Below are positions 29,525 to 36,434 of a stretch of 36,434 bases of DNA, in pieces. Position 1 is the first letter of the stretch. Each line of letters begins with the position of its first letter. The DNA lies in contig NZ_BDUF01000109.1 of the NCBI RefSeq assembly GCF_002335525.1, positions 141,962 to 178,395 of the forward strand. Reading direction: 5' to 3'. The position numbers and the translations under genes are program-made. This stretch comes from Effusibacillus lacus. Lineage in GTDB: Bacteria; Bacillota; Bacilli; Tumebacillales; Effusibacillaceae. Below the pieces are notes generated by a model, which did no database searches, was not told the origin of the DNA, and saw only the letters and a program-made list of their open reading frames with translations.

Positions 29525-30244
29525 TCAAGCGGACTTTCCTGCAATCTCATACAGACGTTTTACTTCAAAATCTGTCAGATATCGCCAGCCGCCTGGCGGC
29601 AAGCCGCCCAGTGTCAAAAATGCCACTTGTACTCTTTTAAGTTTCTGCACGGGATGTCCGACCGCCTCACACATTCGACGCACCTGTCGGTTTCTGCCTT
29701 CATGAATCGTGATTTCAAGCTTGGACAAGAAGGCAGTTCTTTTCAGCAATTTTACTTTTGCCGGCGCTGTCAGACCGTCCTCCAACAGAATCCCGTTTGC
29801 GAGCTTCGCCAGCGCTTCCTCCGAAATGCTTCCCTTTACTTCAGCAATATACTTCTTGTCTACTTCATGCCGGGGATGCATCAGTCCGTTGGCCAGTTCG
29901 CCGTCATTGGTAAGCAGCAGCAAGCCGCTGGTATTCATATCCAGCCTTCCAACCGGAAACACACGCTCCTTCACCTGTACGATCTCAATTACAGTTTTGC
30001 GGCCTTCCGGGTCGGAAGCGGTTGTTACTACCCCAATGGGTTTGTTCAACAAAATGTAGACTAATGGTTCTTGCTCAATTGGCTTTCCGTCAAGTTCGAT
30101 CCGGTCCAGTTCCGGATCCACTTTCGTCCCCAACTCCCTGATCACAAGACCATTCACTGTTACTCTTCCGGAAACGATCAGCTCTTCACATTTTCTTCGG
30201 GATGCGACCCCGGCCTGGGCAAGGACTTTTTGCAGACGTTCCAC
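29525..30244 (-). CDS. rluB: 23S rRNA pseudouridine synthase RluB
   Basis: RluB converts a uridine of 23S rRNA to pseudouridine. The 239 residues have an N-terminal S4 RNA-binding domain (MERLQKVLAQAGVASRRKCE) and a RsuA-type catalytic domain with the aspartate in VGRLDMNTSGLLLLTN. The end EGRNRQVRRMCEAVGHPV is the usual RluB/RluE pattern. It starts with GTG at 30244, follows GGGTGAAACA and is 33 nt downstream of spmB. The paralogue RluF is the alternative; position in the spmAB-rlu-res block favours RluB. Confidence 0.93.
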   Translation of the reverse strand: MERLQKVLAQAGVASRRKCEELIVSGRVTVNGLVIRELGTKVDPELDRIELDGKPIEQEPLVYILLNKPIGVVTTASDPEGRKTVIEIVQVKERVFPVGRLDMNTSGLLLLTNDGELANGLMHPRHEVDKKYIAEVKGSISEEALAKLANGILLEDGLTAPAKVKLLKRTAFLSKLEITIHEGRNRQVRRMCEAVGHPVQKLKRVQVAFLTLGGLPPGGWRYLTDFEVKRLYEIAGKSA

Positions 30245-30277
30245 TGTTTCACCCGACTTTGCATGGTTTACTTACCA

Positions 30278-30814
30278 TTATAAGTCAAAAACCCAATAAA
30301 CAACCAGCACGGAGAAGATGGCTGCCGCCAGGTCCGACAAGAGCCCCACCTTAACTGCATATCTCGCGTTGCGAATTCCAACAGATCCGAAATACACAGT
30401 CAAAACATACAGGGTTGTATCACTCGAACCCTGCAGTACGGAAGCGATCCGGCCCAATAGGGAATCGGGACCATAAGTTTGGAAGATGTCAAACATGACC
30501 GCGCTCGATCCGGAGCCGGAAATGGGACGAAGCAAAGCCATGGGAATGATTTCAACAGGTATGGACAAAACTTCAAAGACAGGTCGAAGAAGTCGCAGCA
30601 GCATGTCCAGCGCCCCCGATTCCCTGAATACGGAGACAGCCACCATCATCGCAACCAGATGGGGAATGATCTTGATTGCCGTGGGAAAACCTTCCTTTGC
30701 ACCTTCAACAAACGTTTCATAAACGGGGACCTTGCGGAAATGGCCAATGACCAGAATGGAAGCCACCACGATCGGCAGGGCCCATTCTGAGAGGGTGTTT
30801 ATCCATTCCATCAT
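30278..30814 (-). CDS. spmB: Spore maturation protein SpmB
   Basis: SpmB and SpmA are membrane proteins that help dehydrate the spore core. The 178 residues have several hydrophobic segments (for example WALPIVVASILVIGHF and VGLLSDLAAAIFSVLVVYWV) and nucleoside-recognition (Gate) domain features such as PISGSGSSAVMFDIFQTYGP. The start overlaps the spmA stop by 4 nt (ATGA) after GGAGGAGG, which couples translation. It is 33 nt upstream of rluB. Confidence 0.94.
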   Translation of the reverse strand: MMEWINTLSEWALPIVVASILVIGHFRKVPVYETFVEGAKEGFPTAIKIIPHLVAMMVAVSVFRESGALDMLLRLLRPVFEVLSIPVEIIPMALLRPISGSGSSAVMFDIFQTYGPDSLLGRIASVLQGSSDTTLYVLTVYFGSVGIRNARYAVKVGLLSDLAAAIFSVLVVYWVFDL

Positions 30815-31404
30815 TCCCTCCTCCTCTTGCGATCAATCGCACGAAATGTCCGGTCAAGCAGAACTGCGACCGTCGTCCCCAGGAAGGTGGCCAGGATGGT
30901 AGCCCCCACGATCTCGGTGGGATTGTCCGATCCATATTGCATGCGCCAACCGATAACGGTAGCCGGAATGATGGTCAGGCTGGCTGTATTGATTGCCAAC
31001 AGGGTGCACATGGCATCACTGGCCCGGTCAGGATGAGGGTTCAATGTCTGCAACTCCTGCATTGCCTTCAATCCCAAAGGGGTCGCCGCATTTCCAAGAC
31101 CCAGAATGTTGGCGCTCATGTTTGCAAGAATGGATCCCATGGCGGGGTGATTGATCGGTACGGATGGGTATAAAAAACGGGCGATCGGTTTAAGCGCCTT
31201 CGCCAATAGTTGAACCAGACCCGCTTGTTCCGCAATCTTCATCAGTCCCAGCCAAAAAACCAGGATGCTGATCAGACCCAAGCAAACGGCAACCCCGTCT
31301 TCCGCTCCTTTCAAGATGCCGCGGGTAATGCCATCCATGTTATCCGTGGCGATCCCAACCGCAATTCCGATCACCAGGAGGCTTAACCAAATCACATTCA
31401 TCAT
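30811..31404 (-). CDS. spmA: Spore maturation protein SpmA
   Basis: SpmA is a polytopic membrane protein of the nucleoside-recognition (Gate) family that acts with SpmB during spore core dehydration. The 197 residues begin MMNVIWLSLLVIGIAVGIAT and include LGLISILVFWLGLMKIAEQA and ANMSANILGLGNAATPLGLK, the latter conserved in the family. ATG at 31404 follows AAGGAGGTG with an ideal spacer; the GTG three codons upstream lies inside that site. It is 13 nt after the dacB stop and overlaps spmB. Confidence 0.94.
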   Translation of the reverse strand: MMNVIWLSLLVIGIAVGIATDNMDGITRGILKGAEDGVAVCLGLISILVFWLGLMKIAEQAGLVQLLAKALKPIARFLYPSVPINHPAMGSILANMSANILGLGNAATPLGLKAMQELQTLNPHPDRASDAMCTLLAINTASLTIIPATVIGWRMQYGSDNPTEIVGATILATFLGTTVAVLLDRTFRAIDRKRRRE

Positions 31405-31417
31405 CGGGCCCACCTCC

Positions 31418-32575
31418 TTATTTGAACAATCCTTTAAAAAACCTTATAAAATCTGCCAGTAATCCTGTACCTTCAACTGTTTCAGCTGCCAGAAGCGGAA
31501 CGGAACCAATTTTCTGATCTTTGAAGTACAGGTTGATTTCCCCAACCTTCTCACCGGCATAGACCGGAGCAGTCAAATGTTTGGGAAGCTGAATGTCCTT
31601 TCGCAACAAATGCTTTTCCTCCGCCCGCACCGGATAGCCCAGTTTCGAACCGGCAACGATCTGCAGTTGGTCGCGAACCCCGTTTTTGACAGGAAGATTG
31701 GCAACCGGTTCCTGTTCCTTCACCGACTCGGCATATTCATATTTAGTGAAGCCGTAATTGAGCAGTTTGGCCGAATCGTCCCAATCCTGTCTGTCGTTGA
31801 GCACGATAACAGCCAACTGACGCCCGTCCCTTGTCGCACTGGAGGCCAGGCATCTGCCGGCCGCTTCTGTATACCCGGTTTTTACCCCGTCAGCCCCCGG
31901 ATATCGATAAAGCATTTTATTTTTGTTAGACATGACGCGATCCCATTCTTTGCCCTCCCAGGGAATTCGCTTTACCTTGGTGCGAACCACCTCGGCAAAA
32001 ACGGGATTGCGAAGCGCATATGCGGTCAATACGGCCATATCGTGGGCTGTAGAATAGTGGTCCTCCGCATCCAGGCCGTGAGGATTGACAAAATGTGTTC
32101 CGGTCAAGCCAAGTTCTTTCACCTTCCGGTTCATCATCTCGGCAAATTTCTGGATGGAACCTCCACCGACATGTTCCGCTATGGCAGTTGCCGCGTCGTT
32201 CCCGGATCGAAGCATGATGGCATAGACCAGGTCAATCAACTTTTGCTTCTCACCCAGTTCCAGGTAAATGGACGATCCTTCCACCCGATAGGCATTTTTG
32301 GAGGTAGTGACCGTTTCCTCCAGTCTGCCCGATTCAATTGCCACAATGGCCGTAATGATCTTCGTCAAACTGGCAATTCTCATTTGCTTGTGCATGTTTT
32401 TGCCATACAGGATGCGTCCCGATTGCACGTCAATCAAGGCAGCCGTTTCCGCCGAAATGGGAACTTCCCTCGCGTATTGCTCCGGATCCCAATCCCCTTT
32501 CCCGTAGGATGACAGCGGGAAGGCGATCAACAACATCATGATCAGGATTAGAAGAAACCACGGGCGTTTTTTCAT
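31418..32575 (-). CDS. dacB: D-alanyl-D-alanine carboxypeptidase (sporulation DacB type)
   Basis: This penicillin-binding enzyme trims the last D-alanine of peptidoglycan stem peptides and limits cortex cross-linking. The 385 residues have an N-terminal signal segment (WFLLILIMMLLIAFPLSSYG), the catalytic serine-lysine motif RIASLTKIITA, the SGN motif (MLRSGNDAATA) and the KTG motif (GADGVKTGYTEAAGRCL). A C-terminal PBP5-like domain and an amphipathic end (LLADFIRFFKGLFK) that may anchor it to the membrane follow. The dacB-spmA-spmB order supports the sporulation paralogue over DacA or DacF. Confidence 0.92.
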   Translation of the reverse strand: MKKRPWFLLILIMMLLIAFPLSSYGKGDWDPEQYAREVPISAETAALIDVQSGRILYGKNMHKQMRIASLTKIITAIVAIESGRLEETVTTSKNAYRVEGSSIYLELGEKQKLIDLVYAIMLRSGNDAATAIAEHVGGGSIQKFAEMMNRKVKELGLTGTHFVNPHGLDAEDHYSTAHDMAVLTAYALRNPVFAEVVRTKVKRIPWEGKEWDRVMSNKNKMLYRYPGADGVKTGYTEAAGRCLASSATRDGRQLAVIVLNDRQDWDDSAKLLNYGFTKYEYAESVKEQEPVANLPVKNGVRDQLQIVAGSKLGYPVRAEEKHLLRKDIQLPKHLTAPVYAGEKVGEINLYFKDQKIGSVPLLAAETVEGTGLLADFIRFFKGLFK

Positions 32576-32651
32576 GACAACCTCCTGCGGGTAAACTCAT
32601 CTAAAGGTATATGCAAGCTTGTCTGCAAGTAGGACAACTGGAAACAAGCAT

Positions 32652-32688
32652 AAAAAAACCACTCGTCCTGGACGAATGGTTTTTCTGT
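32652..32688. terminator. Strong hairpin terminator after ytfJ
   Basis: AAAACCACTCGTCC (32655-32668) and GGACGAATGGTTTT (32671-32684) form a long stem with a very short loop and one mismatch. On the minus strand TTTTTTTATG follows; the plus strand also has a short T-tract, so it can act in both directions. Confidence 0.85.
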
Positions 32689-32732
32689 AAAATTCCCGTT
32701 AGTTATTGCATGTTGGGAGTTGGTTGCGGTGT

Positions 32733-33170
32733 TTACATTGTCGTCGTAGTGACAATTTTCGGTTGCTGTTGCTGCCCTTGCTGCTGGTTTTGATTCTTTC
32801 CGCCGGTCATGGATTGAATTTTTTCAATCAGGGATGGAGCCAGGTCGATCAGTCGCTCGTACAACTGATTGGGCGCTTCGGAAGACAACAGTTTCACCTG
32901 GCCGTTCCCCACTACAAGGAAACCGATGGGAGTTATCGACACACCGCCCCCTGCGCCTCCGCCAAAGGGATGTCCGCTTCCGGCGTCCTGACCGTCGATT
33001 TCAAACTCGCTTCCGCCGGCCGCAAATCCGAATCCCACTTTTGATATGGGAAGAATCACGCTTCCATCCGGTGTTTCAACAGCATCTCCGATGATAGTAT
33101 TCACGTCAACCATTTCTTTGATGTTTTCCATTGCCGTTTGCATCAAACCCTGGATCGGATGATCTGCCAC
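32733..33170 (-). CDS. ytfJ: YtfJ-type sporulation protein (GerW family)
   Basis: The 145-residue protein has the family start ADHPIQGLMQTAMENIKEMV and DVNTIIGDAVETPDGSVILP, then VGFGFAAGGSEF and a glycine-rich stretch (HPFGGGAGGGVSITP), and ends in a glutamine-rich tail (NQNQQQGQQQQ). YtfJ/GerW proteins are needed for germination steps in Bacillus spores. GTG at 33170 is chosen because GGGAGGG lies 10 nt upstream; it overlaps the end of the DUF2953 gene by 28 nt. Unlike in B. subtilis, it lies next to dacB and scpAB here. Confidence 0.9.
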   Translation of the reverse strand: MADHPIQGLMQTAMENIKEMVDVNTIIGDAVETPDGSVILPISKVGFGFAAGGSEFEIDGQDAGSGHPFGGGAGGGVSITPIGFLVVGNGQVKLLSSEAPNQLYERLIDLAPSLIEKIQSMTGGKNQNQQQGQQQQPKIVTTTTM

Positions 33171-33820
33171 GTTTTTTTTCCCTCCCTCAGCAAGTAAAAT
33201 GCCATTTGAATCCCTGCCACAATAGCCTGCCCGACCCAAAAACGGATTATGCAATCAACGCTAGTGGAGAGCTTTAACTCGTGGAAATCCGGCTGTACAA
33301 TCAATCTTGGCTTTGTCCGTAAGGAAAAGTAATGGGACATGATCCCAATGACCATTCCTTTTGCTGACCATACAACTCCAGCGGCAGTGCCCGTCATGGC
33401 GGCATCCCCGGTGCCCAATTCGGTTTTCCATTTTATATCCGTAATACGGAATACTTTTGTCATTTTTCTAACACGGCTGGTGAAGCGGAACAAGTGCTCA
33501 GTCAATTCGTTCTGAACGCGAATGATCTTCCTGATTTTTCGCAGGGTGACCGAGAGCCCGATACGCTGCTGATTGGCTTCTTCACCAAACCCGGTTTCCA
33601 ATTCCGAGTTTATTTTTACTTTCTTGTTTCTGTTCATCACAATTTTCATTACCGGAATTTCCACAGTGTATTTGAACAATCCGAACAATGTTATGATCTG
33701 CACCAGCAGGTGATCGTCTTCGCCCTCTCTGGAATACCGCAGTTTGACCTGAACCGGGAGCAGGCAGATCAGGAGCATGAGAACCCCAACAAGGATAAGA
33801 ACTGTCCACACCCAGTTCAT
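33143..33820 (-). CDS. DUF2953 family membrane-associated protein
   Basis: The 225-residue protein starts with one membrane span (VWTVLILVGVLMLLICLLPV) and the VKLRYSREGEDDHLLVQI strand pattern, followed by a charged middle and an IKWKTELGTGDAAMTGTAAG segment typical of DUF2953. Functions are unknown; many homologues sit next to ytfJ, as here. The ATG follows GGGAGGG at about 7 nt. The last 28 nt overlap ytfJ, which suggests translational coupling. Confidence 0.87.
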   Translation of the reverse strand: MNWVWTVLILVGVLMLLICLLPVQVKLRYSREGEDDHLLVQIITLFGLFKYTVEIPVMKIVMNRNKKVKINSELETGFGEEANQQRIGLSVTLRKIRKIIRVQNELTEHLFRFTSRVRKMTKVFRITDIKWKTELGTGDAAMTGTAAGVVWSAKGMVIGIMSHYFSLRTKPRLIVQPDFHELKLSTSVDCIIRFWVGQAIVAGIQMAFYLLREGKKTWQIIRSRV

Positions 33821-33894
33821 GCCGGTTCCCTCCCGCCTTCCAATATTCGCCTGTTAAGTTTCCCCAATCCGTACAATTCCATTCCACATTATTA

Positions 33895-33921
33895 TAGAAA
33901 AACCGCGCTTTGTGCGCGGTC
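33895..33921 (-). terminator. Intrinsic terminator after scpB
   Basis: ACCGCGC (33902-33908) and GCGCGGT (33914-33920) form a 7-bp stem with a 5-base loop; on the minus strand TTTTTC follows. It lies 11 nt past the scpB stop and ends the S2P-scpA-scpB unit. Confidence 0.9.
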
Positions 33922-33931
33922 CTGACCTGGC

Positions 33932-34537
33932 TTAGTCGTCTTCTTCTCCTCCCTGTTCAAAGGAAAAAATAGAACGTTGATCAAACAGCAGGCGTTCTTC
34001 TTCACTGAATGCATCCTGCGGAATGAAAGCAGGAGGCGGCGGCAGCTCCGATAAGTCTCGAAGCCCGAAATACTCCAGAAATTCCCTGGTGGTTCCAAAC
34101 AGAATGGGTCGGCCCGGCCCTTCGGCCCGCCCCACTTCGGCAATCAGCTTCTTGCCGAGCAGGTTGTTGATCGCCTTCTCGCTTTTGACCCCGCGTATTT
34201 CCTCAATGTCACTTCTTGTAATCGGCTGCTTGTAGGCGATGATGGACAAAGTTTCAAGAGCAGCTTGCGAAAGGGTGGACTGTTGGGGTTGGTATGCCAA
34301 TTTTTCAAAATAGGGAGCATGTTCGGGCAACGTGGTCATCTGAAACACGCCAGCCACTTCCACAATTTGCAACCCCCGTCCGTCCCGGCGATAATCGGCA
34401 GCCAGATCGTGACAGAGATCTGCCGCCTCATCCGCGTCGGTGCCTATCACCTCGGCAATCTGCCTTGCCTCCAACCCTTCGCTGCCCGCCATAAACAGCA
34501 GTCCTTCAATAATCGATTTGACTTCTTTATAATCCAT
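33932..34537 (-). CDS. scpB: Segregation and condensation protein B
   Basis: ScpB dimerises through winged-helix domains and works with ScpA and SMC in chromosome condensation. The 201 residues begin MDYKEVKSIIEGLLFMAGSE and contain LSQAALETLSIIAYKQPITR, SDIEEIRGVKSEKAINNLLG and the GRPILFGTTREFLEYFGL segment typical of the family; the end is acidic. ATG at 34537 is preferred to the GTG four codons upstream, which lies in the ribosome-binding region. It lies 31 nt after scpA. Confidence 0.95.
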   Translation of the reverse strand: MDYKEVKSIIEGLLFMAGSEGLEARQIAEVIGTDADEAADLCHDLAADYRRDGRGLQIVEVAGVFQMTTLPEHAPYFEKLAYQPQQSTLSQAALETLSIIAYKQPITRSDIEEIRGVKSEKAINNLLGKKLIAEVGRAEGPGRPILFGTTREFLEYFGLRDLSELPPPPAFIPQDAFSEEERLLFDQRSIFSFEQGGEEDD

Positions 34538-34568
34538 GAATAGGTTCACCACTCCGAATCACCGTCAC

Positions 34569-35321
34569 TTACACGACAAGATGCAACAGAATGTCAGAAA
34601 ACAGCCCCTCTTGCCTGCATTGGATCTTACGGTTCTTGATTAACTCGAGTACAGCCAGGAAGGTGACCACAATTTCAGAGCGGCGCCGGTACCTGGACAG
34701 CAGGGATTGAAACGAGGCCTGTCCCGAATGGAACTGCAAGAAGTCAAGAATTTCGAAGGTTCTTTCTTTCACCGAAACCTCATCCCTGCGAATGCGGGCA
34801 ACCGGCTCCTCTTCTTCCACCGCTTTCAGCAAAGCGGACCGAAAAGCATCCAACAGGTCATAAAGCGACACACCCTTCACCGGATTTGGTTCTTCATCCG
34901 GAATAAAGGGTGTCAGGTCTCCCGGGGGGCGCGTGTAGACATTGCTCCGGTGTATTTCCCTTTGCTGCAGTTCAGCCGCCAAATATTTGAATTTCTTGTA
35001 TTCCAGCAATCTTTCCATTAAGAGCTGGCGTGGATCCATTCCCTCGTCCATCATGTCAAATACATCGTCCAGTTCCAACGGTTCCGGCTTGGGGAGCAGC
35101 ATGTTGCTTTTGATGGCCAAAAGGGTGGCGGCCATTACCAGGAATTCGGATGCAATATCCAACCGGAGTTCCTGCATGGCATTCAGATAGGACAAGTATT
35201 GTTCGGTAATTTCCGCAATCGGGATATTATAGATGTCCATTTCGTTTTTTTCCACCAGGTGCAGCAGCAGATCGAGCGGTCCCTCAAAGGAATCCAGACG
35301 AACCAGGTATTCGGCATTCAT
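34569..35321 (-). CDS. scpA: Segregation and condensation protein A (kleisin)
   Basis: ScpA is the kleisin subunit that bridges the SMC heads. The 250 residues show the N-terminal kleisin helix region (EYLVRLDSFEGPLDLLLHLV, EKNEMDIYNIPIAEITEQY), the AATLLAIKSNMLLPKP helix and a C-terminal winged helix that contacts SMC (IVVTFLAVLELIKNRKIQCR). The ATG follows GGGAG at 8 nt and is 12 nt downstream of the site-2 protease gene. Confidence 0.96.
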   Translation of the reverse strand: MNAEYLVRLDSFEGPLDLLLHLVEKNEMDIYNIPIAEITEQYLSYLNAMQELRLDIASEFLVMAATLLAIKSNMLLPKPEPLELDDVFDMMDEGMDPRQLLMERLLEYKKFKYLAAELQQREIHRSNVYTRPPGDLTPFIPDEEPNPVKGVSLYDLLDAFRSALLKAVEEEEPVARIRRDEVSVKERTFEILDFLQFHSGQASFQSLLSRYRRRSEIVVTFLAVLELIKNRKIQCRQEGLFSDILLHLVV

Positions 35322-35333
35322 GCTTACTTCTCC

Positions 35334-35936
35334 CTATCTCAACCAAATCATGATCAGCTCAATCGGCGGTCCAATAATGTTCCACAACACTCCAGGGATA
35401 AAAACAAGCAGCAACAGGATGAAAGGGCCATAGGTTTCCATCTTGTAAAACAGGCCCAAGTACCGCATGGGAACCAAGGATCTGAGCACTTTCTCCCCGT
35501 CCAGCGGATAGATGGGAAGCAGATTGAAAACAAACAGCAGAACATTGATGTAAATAACAGCCCGGACGATTCCCGAACCCCAATCAAAATAGGGAATGAT
35601 GCCTGATTTCGCAATGAGTGCAAACAATCCTGCGATCAACAAATTGGAAATTGGACCTGCAATGGCCACCTTCAGCATGCCAAGCCTGCGGTTTCCCCTG
35701 AACATGGCTGGATTGGTCATAACCGGCCTTGCCCAACCGAATCCGGCCAACAGAATCAGAATAAAACCCAGCCAGTCGATATGAACCAGCGGGTTCAGAG
35801 TCAAACGCCCGTCTCTTTCAGGTGTTGGATCCCCCAGTCTGTGCGCCACCCATGCATGGGCGAATTCGTGCACCGGAGCTGCAATCAGAAAAGCGATTGT
35901 AAAATAAAGCATCCTTTCCAAATCCAGGTTTAGCAT
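35334..35936 (-). CDS. Site-2 protease family membrane metalloprotease
   Basis: The 200-residue protein has about five membrane spans, the zinc-binding HExxH motif inside the membrane (APVHEFAHAWVAHR) and the third ligand in LLPIYPLDGEKVL. This is the M50 (SpoIVFB/RseP-like) fold without PDZ or CBS domains, so the substrate is unknown. The ATG follows GAGGAG at 7 nt. The gene lies upstream of scpA in many Bacilli, as here. Confidence 0.9.
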   Translation of the reverse strand: MLNLDLERMLYFTIAFLIAAPVHEFAHAWVAHRLGDPTPERDGRLTLNPLVHIDWLGFILILLAGFGWARPVMTNPAMFRGNRRLGMLKVAIAGPISNLLIAGLFALIAKSGIIPYFDWGSGIVRAVIYINVLLFVFNLLPIYPLDGEKVLRSLVPMRYLGLFYKMETYGPFILLLLVFIPGVLWNIIGPPIELIMIWLR

Positions 35937-35977
35937 GCAGCAACTCCTCTCCAGTTACGTGCAAAAAGGTCGGGTTC

Positions 35978-36006
35978 ATTATATCACAGGCCCTTCCCCC
36001 CAACAA
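35978..36006 (-). promoter_or_regulatory. SigA-type promoter of the S2P-scpA-scpB operon
   Basis: TTGTTG (36001-36006) and TATAAT (35978-35983) on the minus strand are spaced by 17 bp, and TGA precedes the -10 box, giving an extended -10 element. Confidence 0.65.
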
Positions 36007-36016
36007 TGCAGGCAAA

Positions 36017-36434
36017 CTATTCCGTATCCCTGCATACCGGGACATCCGAGGTCGGTATCGTTCGAAGATACAACCGCCTTAACAGCTTCTCCAATTCCTT
36101 GTCGCCTTTGCTGTCAGGGTGCATCTGTGTCCCGACCGATCTGCGAGCGATCAGCAATATATTCTGTTCCATTCGGGTCCATCGGGTAACGGGCAGAACC
36201 CACACTTCGGAGAAAACCTCCCGGATGGTTTTGTAGAACGACCGGAAGAATCCACTTTCAGGTCCGCTTATTCTCCCTATTACATTCACGATCAACAGGC
36301 CGTTCTCCTCCAACAGGTTCCGGGCCTGTTGCATGCACTCAACCGAACGCATGGATTTGGGAATCGAGTAGGAATCATACGCATCAAGAAAAATCAGGTC
36401 GTACCGGTCGCGGGAAGATTCCAGAAAAGCGCCG
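36017..36434 (-). CDS. Spermidine synthase-like methyltransferase-fold protein (C-terminal part; runs off the right edge)
   Basis: About 138 C-terminal residues are present. The frame enters with DRYDLIFLDAYDSYSIPKSM, the acidic motif region of spermidine-synthase-like proteins, then LLEENGLLIVNVIGRISGPE and a final region VTRWTRMEQNILLIARR. Spermidine synthases transfer aminopropyl groups; many homologues with this DAYD motif are of unknown substrate. The stop is at 36017, followed by the site-2 protease promoter. The N-terminus and the SAM-binding motif lie outside the window. Confidence 0.8.
   Translation of the reverse strand, partial: GAFLESSRDRYDLIFLDAYDSYSIPKSMRSVECMQQARNLLEENGLLIVNVIGRISGPESGFFRSFYKTIREVFSEVWVLPVTRWTRMEQNILLIARRSVGTQMHPDSKGDKELEKLLRRLYLRTIPTSDVPVCRDTE

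Noticed and set aside
1-36434. Insertion sequences, prophage genes, CRISPR arrays, tRNA or rRNA genes
   Set aside because: I scanned for transposase or integrase motifs, regularly spaced repeats and conserved RNA-gene cores and saw none.

Overview
The window looks like chromosomal DNA of an endospore-forming member of the Bacillales. Three things point there. It carries spore genes (spmA, spmB, dacB, ytfJ, a YhcN/YlaJ lipoprotein). Two blocks keep Bacillus-type gene order: ymfK-rodZ-pgsA-cinA-recA, and scpA-scpB-DUF2953-ytfJ-dacB-spmA-spmB-rluB-resABCDE. Ribosome-binding sites are strong and AGGAGG-like, and GTG and TTG starts are frequent. The moderate GC content and the presence of rimO and a CstA carrier suggest a lineage outside Bacillus proper, perhaps Alicyclobacillaceae-like, but this is an inference. 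I see no tRNA, rRNA, CRISPR array, insertion sequence or prophage gene.

Almost all genes lie on the minus strand, so transcription runs right to left. Positions 36434-31418 hold a partial spermidine-synthase-like gene, a site-2 protease, the ScpA/ScpB condensin partners, DUF2953, YtfJ and a sporulation D,D-carboxypeptidase. Positions 31404-23705 hold SpmA/SpmB, pseudouridine synthase RluB and the ResABC cytochrome c maturation system with its ResDE two-component regulators. Positions 23700-19190 hold a spore lipoprotein (plus strand), a 54-residue orphan protein, a parS-like site, a CoA-binding protein, an uncharacterised protein, the TPP-riboswitch-controlled thiE-thiS-thiG operon and a metallo-beta-lactamase hydrolase. 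Positions 19154-14234 hold a CstA carbon-starvation/pyruvate-type carrier with its YbdD partner, a divergent sirtuin, a DUF92 membrane protein and two unrecognised small genes.

Positions 14206-9491 form an accessory patch: AlkA glycosylase, DUF2797, two DUF1450 proteins, a CbiX chelatase, a zinc-ribbon protein, a second 54-residue orphan protein (paralogue of the first) and an FAD amine-oxidase-like enzyme. Positions 9420-1 hold a cytosolic HtrA-like protease and then a housekeeping run. That run starts from a clear promoter with a possible 26-residue membrane miniprotein, then a BMP-like lipoprotein, YmfK, RodZ, YajQ, RimO, PgsA, CinA, a DEAD-box helicase and the 5' end of recA, which has a LexA-box-like operator over its promoter.

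Most genes are ordinary core genes. The least explained items are the pair of 54-residue paralogous proteins, the parS-like 16-mer far from any recognisable origin genes, the 26-residue miniprotein with its own promoter, the out-of-frame thiE/thiS overlap and the tandem 15-bp repeat upstream of the cstA promoter. No single large unknown system is evident.
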